DNA of 64,000 bases, taken from NCBI GenBank assembly GCA_907163375.1, contig CAJQUW010007257.1, forward strand, positions 1 through 64,000, read 5' to 3'. This DNA comes from Prostheceraeus crozeri. Its lineage: Eukaryota > Platyhelminthes > Polycladida > Euryleptidae. Numbering within the stretch: position 1 is the stretch's first letter; each line of letters starts with the position of its first letter. A model generated the notes under the pieces. That model did no database searches and was not told where the DNA came from. It saw only the letters and a program-made list of their open reading frames with translations. This document shows positions 41,901-57,500 of the stretch, piece by piece. The position numbers and the translations under genes are program-made.

Positions 41901-44900
41901 ACGTTAGAAATAAAGTTTTAGCTGTTTGTATATCAAAATAAAGTTTCAAGAGTTTACAAGTTAGAAATAAAGTTTCAATAGTGTGTGCGTTAGAAATAAA
42001 GTTTTAGCTGTTTGTATCACAAAATAAAGTTTCAAGAGTTTACAAGTTAGAAATAAAGTTTCAATAGTGTATATGTTAGAAATAAAGATGTAACTGTTTG
42101 TAAAAATAAGATCGCAAGATTTACTAGTTTACAAGTTAGAAATTAAGTTTCAATGGTGTATACGTTAGAAATAAAGTTTTAGCTGTTTGTATATCAAAAT
42201 AAAGTTTCAAGAGTTTACAAGTTAGAAATAAAGTTTCAATAGTGTGTGCGTTAGAAATAAAGTTTTAGCTGTTTGTATATCAAAATAAAGTTTCAAGAGT
42301 TTACAAGTTAGAAATAAAGTTTCAATGGTGTATACGTTAGAAATAAAGTTTTAGCTGTTTGTATATCAAAATAAAGTTTCAAGAGTTTACAAGTTAGAAA
42401 TAAAGTTTCAATAGTGTATATGTTAGAAATAAAGATGTAACTGTTTGTAAAAATAAGATCGCAAGATTTACTAGTTTACAAGTTAGACTAAGTGTAAATT
42501 AAAAATAAAATTATAACTGTTTCAAGAGTTTACAAGTTAGAAATTAAGTTTCAATGGTGTATACGTTAGAAATAAAGTTTTAGCTGTTTGTATATCAAAA
42601 TAAAGTTTCAAGAGTTTACAAGTTAGAAATAAAGTTTCAATAGTGTGTGCGTTAGAAATAAAGTTTTAGCTGTTTGTATATCAAAATAAAGTTTCAAGAG
42701 TTTACAAGTTAGAAATAAAGTTTCAATAGTGTATATGTTAGAAATAAAGATGTAACTGTTTGTAAAAATAAGATCGCAAGATTTACTAGTTTACAAGTTA
42801 GAAATTAAGTTTCAATGGTGTATACGTTAGAAATAAAGTTTTAGCTGTTTGTATATCAAAATAAAGTTTCAAGAGTTTACAAGTTAGAAATAAAGTTTCA
42901 ATAGTGTGTGCGTTAGAAATAAAGTTTTAGCTGTTTGTATATCAAAATAAAGTTTCAAGAGTTTACAAGCTAGAAATAAAGTTTCAATAGTGTGTGCGTT
43001 AGAAATAAAGTTTTAGCTGTTTGTATATAAAAATAATGTTTCAAGAGTTTACAAGTTAGAAATAAAGTTTCAATAGTGTATATGTTAGAAATAAAGATGT
43101 AACTGTTTGTAAAAATAAGATCGCAAGATTTACTAGTTTACAAGTTAGAAATTAAGTTTCAATGGTGTATACGTTAGAAATAAAGTTTTAGCTGTTTGTA
43201 TATCAAAATAAAGTTTCAAGAGTTTACAAGTTAGAAATAAAGTTTCAATAGTGTGTGCGTTAGAAATAAAGTTTTAGCTGTTTGTATCACAAAATAAAGT
43301 TTCAAGAGTTTACAAGTTAGAAATAAAGTTTCAATAGTGTATATGTTAGAAATAAAGATGTAACTGTTTGTAAAAATAAGATCGCAAGATTTACTAGTTT
43401 ACAAGTTAGAAATTAAGTTTCAATGGTGTATACGTTAGAAATAAAGTTTTAGCTGTTTGTATATCAAAATAAAGTTTCAAGAGTTTACAAGTTAGAAATA
43501 AAGTTTCAATAGTGTGTGCGTTAGAAATAAAGTTTTAGCTGTTTGTATATCAAAATAAAGTTTCAAGAGTTTACAAGTTAGAAATAAAGTTTCAATAGTG
43601 TATATGTTAGAAATAAAGATGTAACTGTTTGTAAAAATAAGATCGCAAGATTTACTAGTTTACAAGTTAGAAATTAAGTTTCAATGGTGTATACGTTAGA
43701 AATAAAGTTTTAGCTGTTTGTATATCAAAATAAAGTTTCAAGAGTTTACAAGTTAGAAATAAAGTTTCAATAGTGTGTGCGTTAGAAATAAAGTTTTAGC
43801 TGTTTGTATATCAAAATAAAGTTTCAAGAGTTTACAAGTTAGAAATAAAGTTTCAATGGTGTATACGTTAGAAATAAAGTTTTAGCTGTTTGTATATCAA
43901 AATAAAGTTTCAAGAGTTTACAAGTTAGAAATAAAGTTTCAATAGTGTATATGTTAGAAATAAAGATGTAACTGTTTGTAAAAATAAGATCGCAAGATTT
44001 ACTAGTTTACAAGTTAGACTAAGTGTAAATTAAAAATAAAATTATAACTGTTTCAAGAGTTTACAAGTTAGAAATTAAGTTTCAATGGTGTATACGTTAG
44101 AAATAAAGTTTTAGCTGTTTGTATATCAAAATAAAGTTTCAAGAGTTTACAAGTTAGAAATAAAGTTTCAATAGTGTGTGCGTTAGAAATAAAGTTTTAG
44201 CTGTTTGTATATCAAAATAAAGTTTCAAGAGTTTACAAGTTAGAAATAAAGTTTCAATAGTGTATATGTTAGAAATAAAGATGTAACTGTTTGTAAAAAT
44301 AAGATCGCAAGATTTACTAGTTTACAAGTTAGAAATTAAGTTTCAATGGTGTATACGTTAGAAATAAAGTTTTAGCTGTTTGTATATCAAAATAAAGTTT
44401 CAAGAGTTTACAAGTTAGAAATAAAGTTTCAATAGTGTGTGCGTTAGAAATAAAGTTTTAGCTGTTTGTATATCAAAATAAAGTTTCAAGAGTTTACAAG
44501 CTAGAAATAAAGTTTCAATAGTGTGTGCGTTAGAAATAAAGTTTTAGCTGTTTGTATATAAAAATAATGTTTCAAGAGTTTACAAGTTAGAAATAAAGTT
44601 TCAATAGTGTATATGTTAGAAATAAAGATGTAACTGTTTGTAAAAATAAGATCGCAAGATTTACTAGTTTACAAGTTAGAAATTAAGTTTCAATGGTGTA
44701 TACGTTAGAAATAAAGTTTTAGCTGTTTGTATATCAAAATAAAGTTTCAAGAGTTTACAAGTTAGAAATAAAGTTTCAATAGTGTGTGCGTTAGAAATAA
44801 AGTTTTAGCTGTTTGTATCACAAAATAAAGTTTCAAGAGTTTACAAGTTAGAAATAAAGTTTCAATAGTGTATATGTTAGAAATAAAGATGTAACTGTTT

Positions 44901-45335
44901 GTAAAAATAAGATCGCAAGATTTACTAGTTTACAAGTTAGAAATTAAGTTTCAATGGTGTATACGTTAGAAATAAAGTTTTAGCTGTTTGTATATCAAAA
45001 TAAAGTTTCAAGAGTTTACAAGTTAGAAATAAAGTTTCAATAGTGTGTGCGTTAGAAATAAAGTTTTAGCTGTTTGTATATCAAAATAAAGTTTCAAGAG
45101 TTTACAAGTTAGAAATAAAGTTTCAATAGTGTGTGCGTTAGAAATAAAGTTTTAGCTGTTTGTATATCAAAATAAAGTTTCAAGAGTTTACAAGTTAGAA
45201 ATAAAGTTTCAATAGTGTATATGTTAGAAATAAAGATGTAACTGTTTGTAAAAATAAGGTCGCAAGATTTACTAGTTTACAAGTTAGACTGTTTATGAAT
45301 TAAAAATAAAATTATAACTGTTTCACGAGTTAAAG
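38979..45335. repeat. AATAAA satellite, block I
   Basis: 28-29-bp monomers, three types in series (CAAGTTAGAAATAAAGTTTC.., GCGTTAGAAATAAAGTTTT.., ATATCAAAATAAAGTTTC..), giving a repeat of about 86 bp. A variant landmark (GTTAGACTAAGTGTAAATT) occurs at 39685, 41216, 42486 and 44017, and in a diverged form at 45287: spacings 1531, 1270, 1531 and 1270, hence a 2801-bp higher-order repeat. Copies look almost identical, pointing to very recent amplification. No genes. Confidence 0.95.
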
Positions 45336-45540
45336 CGTTGATGCAACGATGAACAATTAATAAGCTGAAAAGTTTTAGATTCACTTTAACATTACCATAT
45401 GTTTACAGATAGAAATGTATCACGGCAAAGCTACTTCATGAGTTAGTTTGCCAGGAGTGTATCATCTCAAACTTTTACTCCGACTGTGGAACATTGATTT
45501 CCATGATGAAGATTTAAATAGTTAGATTCGATGACGAACA
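45336..45540. other. non-satellite spacer between satellite blocks
   Basis: About 200 bp of unique sequence (GTTGATGCAACGATGAAC...). No coding signal. It divides two blocks with different higher-order structure. Confidence 0.7.
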
Positions 45541-48500
45541 AGATTTACTAGTTTACAAGTTGGACAAAGCGTTCTACTATTTGTAAATGAAAGATATCAT
45601 TTCAACAGTTTACCAGTTAGAAATAACGTTTCAACAGTCTACAAGTTAAAAATAAAGTTTCAATAGTGTGCACGTTAGAAATAAAGTTTCAATAGTGTGT
45701 ATGTTAAGAATAAAGTTTTATCTGTTTGTATGCTAGAAATAAAACAAAGTTTCAACCGTTAACAAGTTAAAAATAAAGTTTCAGATTAAAATAAAGTTTC
45801 AATAGTGTGTATGATGGAAATAAAGTTTAAGCGCTTTGCGCGTTAGAAATAAAGTTTCGGCCGTTAACAAGTTAAAAATAAAGTTTCAATAGTGTGTATG
45901 TTAAGAATAAAGTTCTATCTGTTTATATGTTAGAAATAGAATGAAGTTTCACCAGTTTACAAGCTAAGAAAAAAGTTCTATCTGTTTACAAGTTAAAAAT
46001 GAAGTTTCAATAGTGTGTATGTTAAGAATAAAGTTCTATCTGTTTATATGTTAGAAATAAAAATGAGGGTTCATCAGTTTACAAGTTAAGAATAAAGTTC
46101 TATCTGTTTGTATGTTAGAAATAAAACAGAGTTTCAACCGTTTACAAGTTAAAAATAAAGTTTCAAGAGTTTACAAGTTAAGAATAAAGTTTCAATAGTG
46201 TACATGTTAAGAATAAAGTTCTATCTGTTTATATGTTAGAAATAGAATGAAGTTTCACCAGTTTACAAGTTAAGAATAAAGTTTTATCTGCTTGTATGTC
46301 AGAAATTAAATAAAGTTTCACCAGTTTAAAAGTTAAGAATAAAGTTTCAATAGTGTGTATGTTAAGAATAAAGTTTTATCTATTTGTAGGTTAGAATAAA
46401 AACAAAGTTTCAACCGTTTACAAGTTAAAAATAAAGTTTCAATAGTGTATATGTTAAGAATAAAGTTCTATCCGTTTGTATGTTAGAAATAAAAATGAAG
46501 GTTCACCAGTTTACAAGTTAAGAATAAAGTTTTATCTGCTTGCATGTCAGAAATGAAATAAAGTTTCACCAGTTTAAAAGTTAAGAATAAAGTTTCAATA
46601 GCGTGTATGTTAAGAATAAATTTAATCTGCTTGTATGTTAGAAATGAAATAAAGTTTCACCAGTTTACAAGTTAAAAAATAAAGTTTCAATAGTGTGTAC
46701 GTTAGAAATAAAGTTTCAATAGTGTGTATGTTAAGAATAAAGTCCTATCTGTCTATATGTTAGAAATAAAACGAAGGTTCACCAGTTTACAAGTTAAGAA
46801 TAAATTTTTATCTGCTTGTATGTTAGAATTAAAACAAAGTTTCACCAGTTTACAAGTTAAAAAATAAAGTTTCAATAGTGTGCATGTTAGAAATAAAGTT
46901 TCAGTAGCGTGTATGTTAAGAATAAAGTTTTATCTGTTTGTATGTTAGAAATAAAATGAAGGTTCATCAGTTTACAAGCTAATAATAAAGTTTTATCTGT
47001 TTGTATGTTAGAAATAAAACAAAGTTTCAACCGTTAACAAGTTAAAAATAAAGTTTCAGATTAAAATAAAGTTTCAATAGTGTGTATGATGGAAATAAAG
47101 TTTAAGCGCTTTGCGCGTTAGAAATAAAGTTTCGGCCGTTAACAAGTTAAAAATAAAGTTTCAATAGTGTGTATGTTAATAATAAAGTTCTATCTGTTTA
47201 TATGTTAGAAATAGAATGAAGTTTCACCAGTTTACAAGCTAAGAAAAAAGTTCTATCTGTTTACAAGTTAAAAATGAAGTTTCAATAGTGTGTATGTTAA
47301 GAATAAAGTTCTATCTGTTTATATGTTAGAAATAAAAATGAGGGTTCATCAGTTTACAAGCTAATAATAAAGTTTTATCTGTTTGTATGTTAGAAATAAA
47401 ACAAAGTTTCAACCGTTAACAAGTTAAAAATAAAGTTTCAGATTAAAATAAAGTTTCAATAGTGTGTATGATGGAAATAAAGTTTAAGCGCTTTGTGCGT
47501 TAGAAATAAAGTTTCAGCCGTTTACAAGTTAAAAATAAAGTTTCAACAGTGTACGTTAAGAATAAAGTTCTATCTGTTTATATGTTAGAAATAAAACGAA
47601 GGTTCACCAGTTTACAAGTTAATAATAAAGTTTTATCTGTTTGTATGTTAGAAATAAAACAAAGTTTCAACCGTTAACAAGTTAAAAATAAAGTTTCAAT
47701 AGTTTTCAAGTTAAAACTAATGTTTCAATAGTGCGTATGTTAAGAATAAAGTTTTATCTGTTTGTATGTTGGAAATAAAATGAAGCTTCGCCAGTTTACA
47801 AGTTAAGAATAAAGTTTTATCAGCTCGTATGTTAGAAATATAATGAAGTTTCACCAGTTTACAAATTAAAAATAAAGTTTCAATAGTGTGCACGTTAGAA
47901 ATAAAGTTTCAACCGTTTGCAAGTTAAAAATAAAGTTTCAACAGTGTCTACGTTAGAAATAAAGTTTTATCTGTTTGTAAAGTACGATCGTAGGATTTAC
48001 TAGTTTGCAAGTTAGACTCAGCATTCTACTAGTTGTAATTGAAAATATCGTTTCAACAGTTTACAGATTAAAATAAAGTTTCAATAGTGTGTATGATGGA
48101 AATAAAGTTTAAGCGCTTTGTGCGTTAGAAATAAAGTTTCAGCCGTTTACAAGTTAAAAATAAAGTTTCAACAGTGTGCACGTTAGAAATAAAGTTTCAA
48201 CAGTTTACAAGTTGAAAAATAAAGTTTCAACAGTGTGTACGTTAGAAATAAAACAAAGTTTCAACCGTTAACAAGTTAAAAATAAAGTTTCAGATGAAAA
48301 TAAAGTTTCAATAGTGTATATGATGGAAATAAAGTTTAAGCGCTTTGTGCGTTAGAAATAAAGTTTCACCAGTTTACAAGTTAAAAAATAAAGTTTCAAT
48401 AGTGTGTACGTTAGAAATAAAGTTTCAATAGTGTGTATGTTAAGAATAAAGTCCTATCTGTCTATATGTTAGAAATAAAACGAAGGTTCACCAGTTTACA

Positions 48501-51500
48501 AGTTAAGAATAAATTTTTATCTGCTTGTATGTTAGAATTAAAACAAAGTTTCACCAGTTTACAAGTTAAAAAATAAAGTTTCAATAGTGTGCATGTTAGA
48601 AATAAAGTTTCAATAGCGTGTATGTTAAGAATAAAGTTTTATCTGTTTGTATGTTAGAAATAAAATGAAGGTTCATCAGTTTACAAGCTAATAATAAAGT
48701 TTTATCTGTTTGTATGTTAGAAATAAAACAAAGTTTCAACCGTTAACAAGTTAAAAATAAAGTTTCAGATGAAAATAAAGTTTCAATAGTGTATATGATG
48801 GAAATAAAGTTTAAGCGCTTTGTGCGTTAGAAATAAAGTTTCAGCCGTTTACAAGTTAAAAATAAAGTTTCAACAGTGTGTACGTTAAGAATAAAGTTCT
48901 ATCTGTTTATATGTTAGAAATAAAACGAAGGTTCACCAGTTTACAAGTTAATAATAAAGTTTTATCTGTTTGTATGTTAGAAATAAAACAAAGTTTCAAC
49001 CGTTAACAAGTTAAAAATAAAGTTTCAATAGTTTTCAAGTTAAAACTAATGTTTCAATAGTGCGTATGTTAAGAATAAAGTTTTATCTGTTTGTATGTTG
49101 GAAATAAAATGAAGCTTCGCCAGTTTACAAGTTAAGAATAAAGTTTTATCAGCTTGTATGTTAGAAATATAATGAAGTTTCACCAGTTTACAAATTAAAA
49201 ATAAAGTTTCAATAGTGTGCACGTTAGAAATAAAGTTTCAACCGTTTGCAAGTTAAAAATAAAGTTTCAACAGTGTCTACGTTAGAAATAAAGTTTTATC
49301 TGTTTGTAAAGTACGATCGTAGGATTTACTAGTTTGCAAGTTAGACTCAGCATTCTACTAGTTGTAATTGAAAATATCGTTTCAACAGTTTACAGATTAA
49401 AATAAAGTTTCAATAGTGTGTATGATGGAAATAAAGTTTAAGCGCTTTGTGCGTTAGAAATAAAGTTTCAGCCGTTTACAAGTTAAAAATAAAGTTTCAA
49501 CAGTGTGCACGTTAGAAATAAAGTTTCAACAGTTTACAAGTTGAAAAATAAAGTTTCAACAGTGTGTACGTTAGAAATAAAACAAAGTTTCAACCGTTAA
49601 CAAGTTAAAAATAAAGTTTCAGATGAAAATAAAGTTTCAATAGTGTATATGATGGAAATAAAGTTTAAGCGCTTTGTGCGTTAGAAATAAAGTTTCACCA
49701 GTTTACAAGTTAAAAAATAAAGTTTCAATAGTGTGTACGTTAGAAATAAAGTTTCAATAGTGCGTATGTTAAGAATAAAGTTTTATCTGTTTGTATGTTG
49801 GAAATAAAATGAAGCTTCGCCAGTTTACAAGTTAAGAATAAAGTTTTATCAGCTCGTATGTTAGAAATATAATGAAGTTTCACCAGTTTACAAATTAAAA
49901 ATAAAGTTTCAATAGTGTGCACGTTAGAAATAAAGTTTCAACCGTTTGCAAGTTAAAAATAAAGTTTCAACAGTGTCTACGTTAGAAATAAAGTTTTATC
50001 TGTTTGTAAAGTACGATCGTAGGATTTACTAGTTTGCAAGTTAGACTCAGCATTCTACTAGTTGTAATTGAAAATATCGTTTCAACAGTTTACAGATTAA
50101 AATAAAGTTTCAATAGTGTGTATGATGGAAATAAAGTTTAAGCGCTTTGTGCGTTAGAAATAAAGTTTCAGCCGTTTACAAGTTAAAAATAAAGTTTCAA
50201 CAGTGTGCACGTTAGAAATAAAGTTTCAACAGTTTACAAGTTGAAAAATAAAGTTTCAACAGTGTGTACGTTAGAAATAAAACAAAGTTTCAACCGTTAA
50301 CAAGTTAAAAATAAAGTTTCAGATGAAAATAAAGTTTCAATAGTGTATATGATGGAAATAAAGTTTAAGCGCTTTGTGCGTTAGAAATAAAGTTTCACCA
50401 GTTTACAAGTTAAAAAATAAAGTTTCAATAGTGTGTACGTTAGAAATAAAGTTTCAATAGTGTGTATGTTAAGAATAAAGTCCTATCTGTCTATATGTTA
50501 GAAATAAAACGAAGGTTCACCAGTTTACAAGTTAAGAATAAATTTTTATCTGCTTGTATGTTAGAATTAAAACAAAGTTTCACCAGTTTACAAGTTAAAA
50601 AATAAAGTTTCAATAGTGTGCATGTTAGAAATAAAGTTTCAATAGCGTGTATGTTAAGAATAAAGTTTTATCTGTTTGTATGTTAGAAATAAAATGAAGG
50701 TTCATCAGTTTACAAGCTAATAATAAAGTTTTATCTGTTTGTATGTTAGAAATAAAACAAAGTTTCAACCGTTAACAAGTTAAAAATAAAGTTTCAGATG
50801 AAAATAAAGTTTCAATAGTGTATATGATGGAAATAAAGTTTAAGCGCTTTGTGCGTTAGAAATAAAGTTTCAGCCGTTTACAAGTTAAAAATAAAGTTTC
50901 AACAGTGTGTACGTTAAGAATAAAGTTCTATCTGTTTATATGTTAGAAATAAAACGAAGGTTCACCAGTTTACAAGTTAATAATAAAGTTTTATCTGTTT
51001 GTATGTTAGAAATAAAACAAAGTTTCAACCGTTAACAAGTTAAAAATAAAGTTTCAATAGTTTTCAAGTTAAAACTAATGTTTCAATAGTGCGTATGTTA
51101 AGAATAAAGTTTTATCTGTTTGTATGTTGGAAATAAAATGAAGCTTCGCCAGTTTACAAGTTAAGAATAAAGTTTTATCAGCTTGTATGTTAGAAATATA
51201 ATGAAGTTTCACCAGTTTACAAATTAATAATAAAGTTTCAATAGTGTGCACGTTAGAAATAAAGTTTCAACCGTTTGCAAGTTAAAAATAAAGTTTCAAC
51301 AGTGTCTACGTTAGAAATAAAGTTTTATCTGTTTGTAAAGTACGATCGTAGGATTTACTAGTTTGCAAGTTAGACTCAGCATTCTACTAGTTGTAATTGA
51401 AAATATCGTTTCAACAGTTTACAGATTAAAATAAAGTTTCAATAGTGTGTATGATGGAAATAAAGTTTAAGCGCTTTGTGCGTTAGAAATAAAGTTTCAG

Positions 51501-54500
51501 CCGTTTACAAGTTAAAAATAAAGTTTCAACAGTGTGCACGTTAGAAATAAAGTTTCAACAGTTTACAAGTTGAAAAATAAAGTTTCAACAGTGTGTACGT
51601 TAGAAATAAAACAAAGTTTCAACCGTTAACAAGTTAAAAATAAAGTTTCAGATGAAAATAAAGTTTCAATAGTGTATATGATGGAAATAAAGTTTAAGCG
51701 CTTTGTGCGTTAGAAATAAAGTTTCACCAGTTTACAAGTTAAAAAATAAAGTTTCAATAGTGTGTACGTTAGAAATAAAGTTTCAATAGTGCGTATGTTA
51801 AGAATAAAGTTTTATCTGTTTGTATGTTGGAAATAAAATGAAGCTTCGCCAGTTTACAAGTTAAGAATAAAGTTTTATCAGCTCGTATGTTAGAAATATA
51901 ATGAAGTTTCACCAGTTTACAAATTAAAAATAAAGTTTCAATAGTGTGCACGTTAGAAATAAAGTTTCAACCGTTTGCAAGTTAAAAATAAAGTTTCAAC
52001 AGTGTCTACGTTAGAAATAAAGTTTTATCTGTTTGTAAAGTACGATCGTAGGATTTACTAGTTTGCAAGTTAGACTCAGCATTCTACTAGTTGTAATTGA
52101 AAATATCGTTTCAACAGTTTACAGATTAAAATAAAGTTTCAATAGTGTGTATGATGGAAATAAAGTTTAAGCGCTTTGTGCGTTAGAAATAAAGTTTCAG
52201 CCGTTTACAAGTTAAAAATAAAGTTTCAACAGTGTGCACGTTAGAAATAAAGTTTCAACAGTTTACAAGTTGAAAAATAAAGTTTCAACAGTGTGTACGT
52301 TAGAAATAAAACAAAGTTTCAACCGTTAACAAGTTAAAAATAAAGTTTCAGATGAAAATAAAGTTTCAATAGTGTATATGATGGAAATAAAGTTTAAGCG
52401 CTTTGTGCGTTAGAAATAAAGTTTCACCAGTTTACAAGTTAAAAAATAAAGTTTCAATAGTGTGTACGTTAGAAATAAAGTTTCAATAGTGTGTATGTTA
52501 AGAATAAAGTCCTATCTGTCTATATGTTAGAAATAAAACGAAGGTTCACCAGTTTACAAGTTAAGAATAAATTTTTATCTGCTTGTATGTTAGAATTAAA
52601 ACAAAGTTTCACCAGTTTACAAGTTAAAAAATAAAGTTTCAATAGTGTGCATGTTAGAAATAAAGTTTCAATAGCGTGTATGTTAAGAATAAAGTTTTAT
52701 CTGTTTGTATGTTAGAAATAAAATGAAGGTTCATCAGTTTACAAGCTAATAATAAAGTTTTATCTGTTTGTATGTTAGAAATAAAACAAAGTTTCAACCG
52801 TTAACAAGTTAAAAATAAAGTTTCAGATGAAAATAAAGTTTCAATAGTGTATATGATGGAAATAAAGTTTAAGCGCTTTGTGCGTTAGAAATAAAGTTTC
52901 AGCCGTTTACAAGTTAAAAATAAAGTTTCAACAGTGTGTACGTTAAGAATAAAGTTCTATCTGTTTATATGTTAGAAATAAAACGAAGGTTCACCAGTTT
53001 AGAAGTTAATAATAAAGTTTTATCTGTTTGTATGTTAGAAATAAAACAAAGTTTCAACCGTTAACAAGTTAAAAATAAAGTTTCAATAGTTTTCAAGTTA
53101 AAACTAATGTTTCAATAGTGCGTATGTTAAGAATAAAGTTTTATCTGTTTGTATGTTGGAAATAAAATGAAGCTTCGCCAGTTTACAAGTTAAGAATAAA
53201 GTTTTATCAGCTTGTATGTTAGAAATATAATGAAGTTTCACCAGTTTACAAATTAAAAATAAAGTTTCAATAGTGTGCACGTTAGAAATAAAGTTTCAAC
53301 CGTTTGCAAGTTAAAAATAAAGTTTCAACAGTGTCTACGTTAGAAATAAAGTTTTATCTGTTTGTAAAGTACGATCGTAGGATTTACTAGTTTGCAAGTT
53401 AGACTCAGCATTCTACTAGTTGTAATTGAAAATATCGTTTCAACAGTTTACAGATTAAAATAAAGTTTCAATAGTGTGTATGATGGAAATAAAGTTTAAG
53501 CGCTTTGTGCGTTAGAAATAAAGTTTCAGCCGTTTACAAGTTAAAAATAAAGTTTCAACAGTGTGCACGTTAGAAATAAAGTTTCAACAGTTTACAAGTT
53601 GAAAAATAAAGTTTCAACAGTGTGTACGTTAGAAATAAAACAAAGTTTCAACCGTTAACAAGTTAAAAATAAAGTTTCAGATGAAAATAAAGTTTCAATA
53701 GTGTATATGATGGAAATAAAGTTTAAGCGCTTTGTGCGTTAGAAATAAAGTTTCACCAGTTTACAAGTTAAAAAATAAAGTTTCAATAGTGTGTACGTTA
53801 GAAATAAAGTTTCAATAGTGTGTATGTTAAGAATAAAGTCCTATCTGTCTATATGTTAGAAATAAAACGAAGGTTCACCAGTTTACAAGTTAAGAATAAA
53901 TTTTTATCTGCTTGTATGTTAGAATTAAAACAAAGTTTCACCAGTTTACAAGTTAAAAAATAAAGTTTCAATAGTGTGCATGTTAGAAATAAAGTTTCAA
54001 TAGCGTGTATGTTAAGAATAAAGTTTTATCTGTTTGTATGTTAGAAATAAAATGAAGGTTCATCAGTTTACAAGCTAATAATAAAGTTTTATCTGTTTGT
54101 ATGTTAGAAATAAAACAAAGTTTCAACCGTTAACAAGTTAAAAATAAAGTTTCAGATGAAAATAAAGTTTCAATAGTGTATATGATGGAAATAAAGTTTA
54201 AGCGCTTTGTGCGTTAGAAATAAAGTTTCAGCCGTTTACAAGTTAAAAATAAAGTTTCAACAGTGTGTACGTTAAGAATAAAGTTCTATCTGTTTATATG
54301 TTAGAAATAAAACGAAGGTTCACCAGTTTAGAAGTTAATAATAAAGTTTTATCTGTTTGTATGTTAGAAATAAAACAAAGTTTCAACCGTTAACAAGTTA
54401 AAAATAAAGTTTCAATAGTTTTCAAGTTAAAACTAATGTTTCAATAGTGCGTATGTTAAGAATAAAGTTTTATCTGTTTGTATGTTGGAAATAAAATGAA

Positions 54501-57500
54501 GCTTCGCCAGTTTACAAGTTAAGAATAAAGTTTTATCAGCTTGTATGTTAGAAATATAATGAAGTTTCACCAGTTTACAAATTAAAAATAAAGTTTTAAT
54601 AGTGTGCACGTTAGAAATAAAGTTTCAACCGTTTGCAAGTTAAAAATAAAGTTTCAACAGTGTCTACGTTAGAAATAAAGTTTTATCTGTTTGTAAAGTA
54701 CGATCGTAGGATTTACTAGTTTGCAAGTTAGACTCAGCATTCTACTAGTTGTAATTGAAAATATCGTTTCAACAGTTTACAGATTAAAATAAAGTTTCAA
54801 TAGTGTGTATGATGGAAATAAAGTTTAAGCGCTTTGTGCGTTAGAAATAAAGTTTCAGCCGTTTACAAGTTAAAAATAAAGTTTCAACAGTGTGCACGTT
54901 AGAAATAAAGTTTCAACAGTTTACAAGTTGAAAAATAAAGTTTCAACAGTGTGTACGTTAGAAATAAAACAAAGTTTCAACCGTTAACAAGTTAAAAATA
55001 AAGTTTCAGATGAAAATAAAGTTTCAATAGTGTATATGATGGAAATAAAGTTTAAGCGCTTTGTGCGTTAGAAATAAAGTTTCACCAGTTTACAAGTTAA
55101 AAAATAAAGTTTCAATAGTGTGTACGTTAGAAATAAAGTTTCAATAGTGTGTATGTTAAGAATAAAGTCCTATCTGTCTATATGTTAGAAATAAAACGAA
55201 GGTTCACCAGTTTACAAGTTAAGAATAAATTTTTATCTGCTTGTATGTTAGAATTAAAACAAAGTTTCACCAGTTTACAAGTTAAAAAATAAAGTTTCAA
55301 TAGTGTGCATGTTAGAAATAAAGTTTCAATAGCGTGTATGTTAAGAATAAAGTTTTATCTGTTTATATGTTAGAAATAAAACGAAGGTTCACCAGTTTAC
55401 AAGTTAATAATAAAGTTTTATCTGTTTGTATGTTAGAAATAAAACAAAGTTTCAACCGTTAACAAGTTAAAAATAAAGTTTCAATAGTTTTCAAGTTAAA
55501 ACTAATGTTTCAATAGTGCGTATGTTAAGAATAAAGTTTTATCTGTTTGTATGTTGGAAATAAAATGAAGCTTCGCCAGTTTACAAGTTAAGAATAAAGT
55601 TTTATCAGCTCGTATGTTAGAAATATAATGAAGTTTCACCAGTTTACAAATTAAAAATAAAGTTTCAATAGTGTGCACGTTAGAAATAAAGTTTCAACCG
55701 TTTGCAAGTTAAAAATAAAGTTTCAACAGTGTCTACGTTAGAAATAAAGTTTTATCTGTTTGTAAAGTACGATCGTAGGATTTACTAGTTTGCAAGTTAG
55801 ACTCAGCATTCTACTAGTTGTAATTGAAAATATCGTTTCAACAGTTTACAGATTAAAATAAAGTTTCAATAGTGTGTATGATGGAAATAAAGTTTAAGCG
55901 CTTTGTGCGTTAGAAATAAAGTTTCAGCCGTTTACAAGTTAAAAATAAAGTTTCAACAGTGTGCACGTTAGAAATAAAGTTTCAACAGTTTACAAGTTGA
56001 AAAATAAAGTTTCAACAGTGTGTACGTTAGAAATAAAACAAAGTTTCAACCGTTAACAAGTTAAAAATAAAGTTTCAGATGAAAATAAAGTTTCAATAGT
56101 GTATATGATGGAAATAAAGTTTAAGCGCTTTGTGCGTTAGAAATAAAGTTTCACCAGTTTACAAGTTAAAAAATAAAGTTTCAATAGTGTGTACGTTAGA
56201 AATAAAGTTTCAATAGTGTGTATGTTAAGAATAAAGTCCTATCTGTCTATATGTTAGAAATAAAACGAAGGTTCACCAGTTTACAAGTTAAGAATAAATT
56301 TTTATCTGCTTGTATGTTAGAATTAAAACAAAGTTTCACCAGTTTACAAGTTAAAAAATAAAGTTTCAATAGTGTGCATGTTAGAAATAAAGTTTCAATA
56401 GCGTGTATGTTAAGAATAAAGTTTTATCTGTTTGTATGTTAGAAATAAAATGAAGGTTCATCAGTTTACAAGCTAATAATAAAGTTTTATCTGTTTGTAT
56501 GTTAGAAATAAAACAAAGTTTCAACCGTTAACAAGTTAAAAATAAAGTTTCAATAGTTTTCAAGTTAAAACTAATGTTTCAATAGTGCGTATGTTAAGAA
56601 TAAAGTTTTATCTGTTTGTATGTTGGAAATAAAATGAAGCTTCGCCAGTTTACAAGTTAAGAATAAAGTTTTATCAGCTCGTATGTTAGAAATATAATGA
56701 AGTTTCACCAGTTTACAAATTAAAAATAAAGTTTCAATAGTGTGCATGTTAGAAATAAAGTTTCAATAGCGTGTATGTTAAGAATAAAGTTTTATCTGTT
56801 TGTATGTTAGAAATAAAATGAAGGTTCATCAGTTTACAAGCTAATAATAAAGTTTTATCTGTTTGTATGTTAGAAATAAAACAAAGTTTCAACCGTTAAC
56901 AAGTTAAAAATAAAGTTTCAGATGAAAATAAAGTTTCAATAGTGTATATGATGGAAATAAAGTTTAAGCGCTTTGTGCGTTAGAAATAAAGTTTCAGCCG
57001 TTTACAAGTTAAAAATAAAGTTTCAACAGTGTGTACGTTAAGAATAAAGTTCTATCTGTTTATATGTTAGAAATAAAACGAAGGTTCACCAGTTTACAAG
57101 TTAATAATAAAGTTTTATCTGTTTGTATGTTAGAAATAAAACAAAGTTTCAACCGTTAACAAGTTAAAAATAAAGTTTCAATAGTTTTCAAGTTAAAACT
57201 AATGTTTCAATAGTGCGTATGTTAAGAATAAAGTTTTATCTGTTTGTATGTTGGAAATAAAATGAAGCTTCGCCAGTTTACAAGTTAAGAATAAAGTTTT
57301 ATCAGCTTGTATGTTAGAAATATAATGAAGTTTCACCAGTTTACAAATTAAAAATAAAGTTTCAATAGTGTTCACGTTAGAAATAAAGTTTCAACCGTGT
57401 GCAAGTTAAAAATAAAGTTTCAACAGTGTCTACGTTAGAAATAAAGTTTTATCTGTTTGTAAAGTACGATCGTAGGATTTACTAGTTTGCAAGTTAGACT